Source of the DNA: an uncultured delta proteobacterium
GTDB taxonomy: Bacteria; Myxococcota_A; Polyangia; Polyangiales; Polyangiaceae
NCBI GenBank assembly: GCA_903906315.1
Contig: CAIVJW010000253.1
Coordinates: 1 to 47,784 of the forward strand
Direction: 5' to 3'
Length of the DNA: 47,784 nt
Shown: one piece after another, positions 46,648-47,784 of the stretch
Layout: every line of letters begins with the position of its first letter
Numbering within the stretch: position 1 is the stretch's first letter
Translations under genes and position numbers: made by a program
The notes under the pieces: generated by a model
Seen by the model: only the letters and a program-made list of their open reading frames with translations
Database searches by the model: none
What the model was told of the DNA's origin: nothing

Positions 46648-47784
46648 TCACTTGCAGCAGCAATAGGCGTTGTACGCCTTGCTGCAATAGGGAGGCTTCG
46701 CGGAGCAGTCGCCGGTCGCCTCGCACACCGGCCCCTGCCCCCAGCTCTCGTTTTCGAACATGCCGAGCTTCGACCCTTTGCACGCGCCGTCGACGTCGCA
46801 CTCCACGGCGCAGCTCCGCCCGATGGCCTTGCACAGGGCCGCGCAGTCGGGCTGGCCGTCCAGGCAGTGGCTCCAGACGGGCGCCCCCGGCCGGCACGCG
46901 CACGCAGGGTCGAGCACGAGGCTCTGCCAGTCGGCGGTCAGCCCGCCGTCACAGGCGAACGTGGCGTTGTCGGCGCGCTCCCCGCACGAGCGGCAGGTCG
47001 ACGGCGCGACCGCGCCGGTGTGCAAATCGCAATTGCCATTGATTGCCGCGCCGGAGATGGTCAATTGCTCGCACGTCGCCTGGTCCGATCCGTCCCGACA
47101 CATCACGGTGCGAGGCCCGTCCACCGTGTCGAACGCATAGACGGTGAGCGTGGCCCCGGACGGCGGGGCGCCGCCGGCGGGGTAGTGGTACCTCAGGTCC
47201 GGCGCCGCGAGCACCAGGGGATTCGCGGCGCTGGGCAGGCGGTCTGCGGACAGGTTCTGATATCCGGGCTGCTGCTGCGGTCCGGCCCCGATCGCGAGGA
47301 GCCCGCCGCTCTGGATCCGGATCGGCGACGTGCTCACCGTCGTCGACGAGAAGTCGAGCGGCGCCCACTCGGCCGTCTTCATGGCGTCGACATAGCGGGC
47401 GCGCACGGGCCCGGAGTTCGCGGGCCCCTCGTCCTGGAAGATGGCCCGCTGGTCCCCGAGATCGGCCAGCGTGTAGAACCGCCCCGCCTCGAGGGCGACG
47501 ACCGCGGGGCCCGGCAATCCCGGCTTCTTCGCGGGGCAGGACGCTCCGGCGAGGAGCCACAGGGAAAGGTTGCCCGGCGGCAAGACGAAGTACTTGGTCG
47601 CTTCGAGGCCTTTCAGCGGCGCCGAATGCCACGCGACCGCCCCCATGGGCGAGTACGCGCAGGCGACGCCGCTCGCCGCGGTGACCACGCGCAGAAAGCC
47701 CGCCGCGACGCACTTCCCGGCGGCGGGATCGCACGCCTCACCGGGGACGCACGGGCCGCACGGGGGCCCGGCGTCGATCGGCCC
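46648..47784 (-). CDS. cysteine-rich secreted protein, N-terminus beyond right edge
   Basis: An open frame of at least 378 residues continues to the right edge without a start. The visible N-terminal part reads GPIDAGPPCGPCVPGEACDP, a Pro/Gly linker with paired cysteines like those behind lipoboxes in this lineage, so the missing start probably carries a lipoprotein signal. The rest includes a beta-rich domain and a C-terminal tail with many cysteines (for example ACACRPG, DGQPDCAALCKAIGRSC, CSKAYNAYCCCK), suggesting disulfide bonds. The C-terminal Cys triplet is unusual. Family not recognised. Confidence 0.75.
   Translation of the reverse strand, partial: GPIDAGPPCGPCVPGEACDPAAGKCVAAGFLRVVTAASGVACAYSPMGAVAWHSAPLKGLEATKYFVLPPGNLSLWLLAGASCPAKKPGLPGPAVVALEAGRFYTLADLGDQRAIFQDEGPANSGPVRARYVDAMKTAEWAPLDFSSTTVSTSPIRIQSGGLLAIGAGPQQQPGYQNLSADRLPSAANPLVLAAPDLRYHYPAGGAPPSGATLTVYAFDTVDGPRTVMCRDGSDQATCEQLTISGAAINGNCDLHTGAVAPSTCRSCGERADNATFACDGGLTADWQSLVLDPACACRPGAPVWSHCLDGQPDCAALCKAIGRSCAVECDVDGACKGSKLGMFENESWGQGPVCEATGDCSAKPPYCSKAYNAYCCCK

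Overview
The window is a chromosome segment of a very high-GC Gram-negative bacterium, most likely a myxobacterium of the Polyangiales type (Myxococcota). The signs are eukaryote-like Ser/Thr kinases, many lipoproteins with Gly/Ser/Thr-rich linkers behind the lipobox, a Myxococcota-like domain on the C-terminus of one kinase, and strong G/C at third codon positions. The taxonomy is inferred; no marker gene was compared. Because of the base composition most long frames antisense to genes stay open, so genes were chosen by family motifs, codon pattern and start context.

Layout. 1-5.5 kb (minus): an unrecognised gene cut by the left edge, a Ser/Thr kinase fused to a STAND-type NTPase and a membrane segment, and a second Ser/Thr kinase. 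5.7-11 kb (minus): a heavy-metal-type RND pump, a HAD phosphatase and an RlmI-like 23S rRNA methyltransferase. 11.3-16.4 kb: an outer-membrane barrel protein and an apolipoprotein N-acyltransferase (plus), then HU, YbeY, a small transaldolase and a PEBP-family protein (minus). 16.5-19.3 kb: an accessory patch with two Uma2-family proteins, decayed HepT/MntA toxin-antitoxin remnants, a DUF6922-like gene and a tiny lipoprotein. 19.4-24.1 kb: a less GC-rich block with an XRE regulator, a perfect palindrome in its divergent promoter, an OmpA-domain protein and three lipoprotein genes, one frameshifted. 24.1-26.0 kb: a cruciform repeat, a linker lipoprotein and an array of 43-bp units.

26-30 kb holds an MBL-fold hydrolase and secA. 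30-35 kb (minus) holds a PPP-family phosphatase and a tandem-Usp protein translationally coupled to a P2-type ATPase. 35.2-40.1 kb holds tRNA-Leu(UAG), a lone receiver domain, rpoN and two unrecognised genes. 40.1-47.8 kb holds a UbiA prenyltransferase, a lipoprotein, a fadI-fadJ beta-oxidation operon, an EamA transporter and a Cys-rich secreted protein cut by the right edge.

The genes are mostly housekeeping with an envelope theme: SecA exports and Lnt acylates lipoproteins, and at least six lipoprotein genes are present. Tight overlaps (GTGA three times, TGATG once) mark translationally coupled pairs: rlmI-HAD, fsa-ybeY, fadI-fadJ and usp-ATPase. No CRISPR array, prophage or intact insertion sequence was seen. 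The most unusual material is the 16.5-26 kb accessory stretch: toxin-antitoxin remains, a palindrome-controlled envelope block, and two classes of palindromic repeat.
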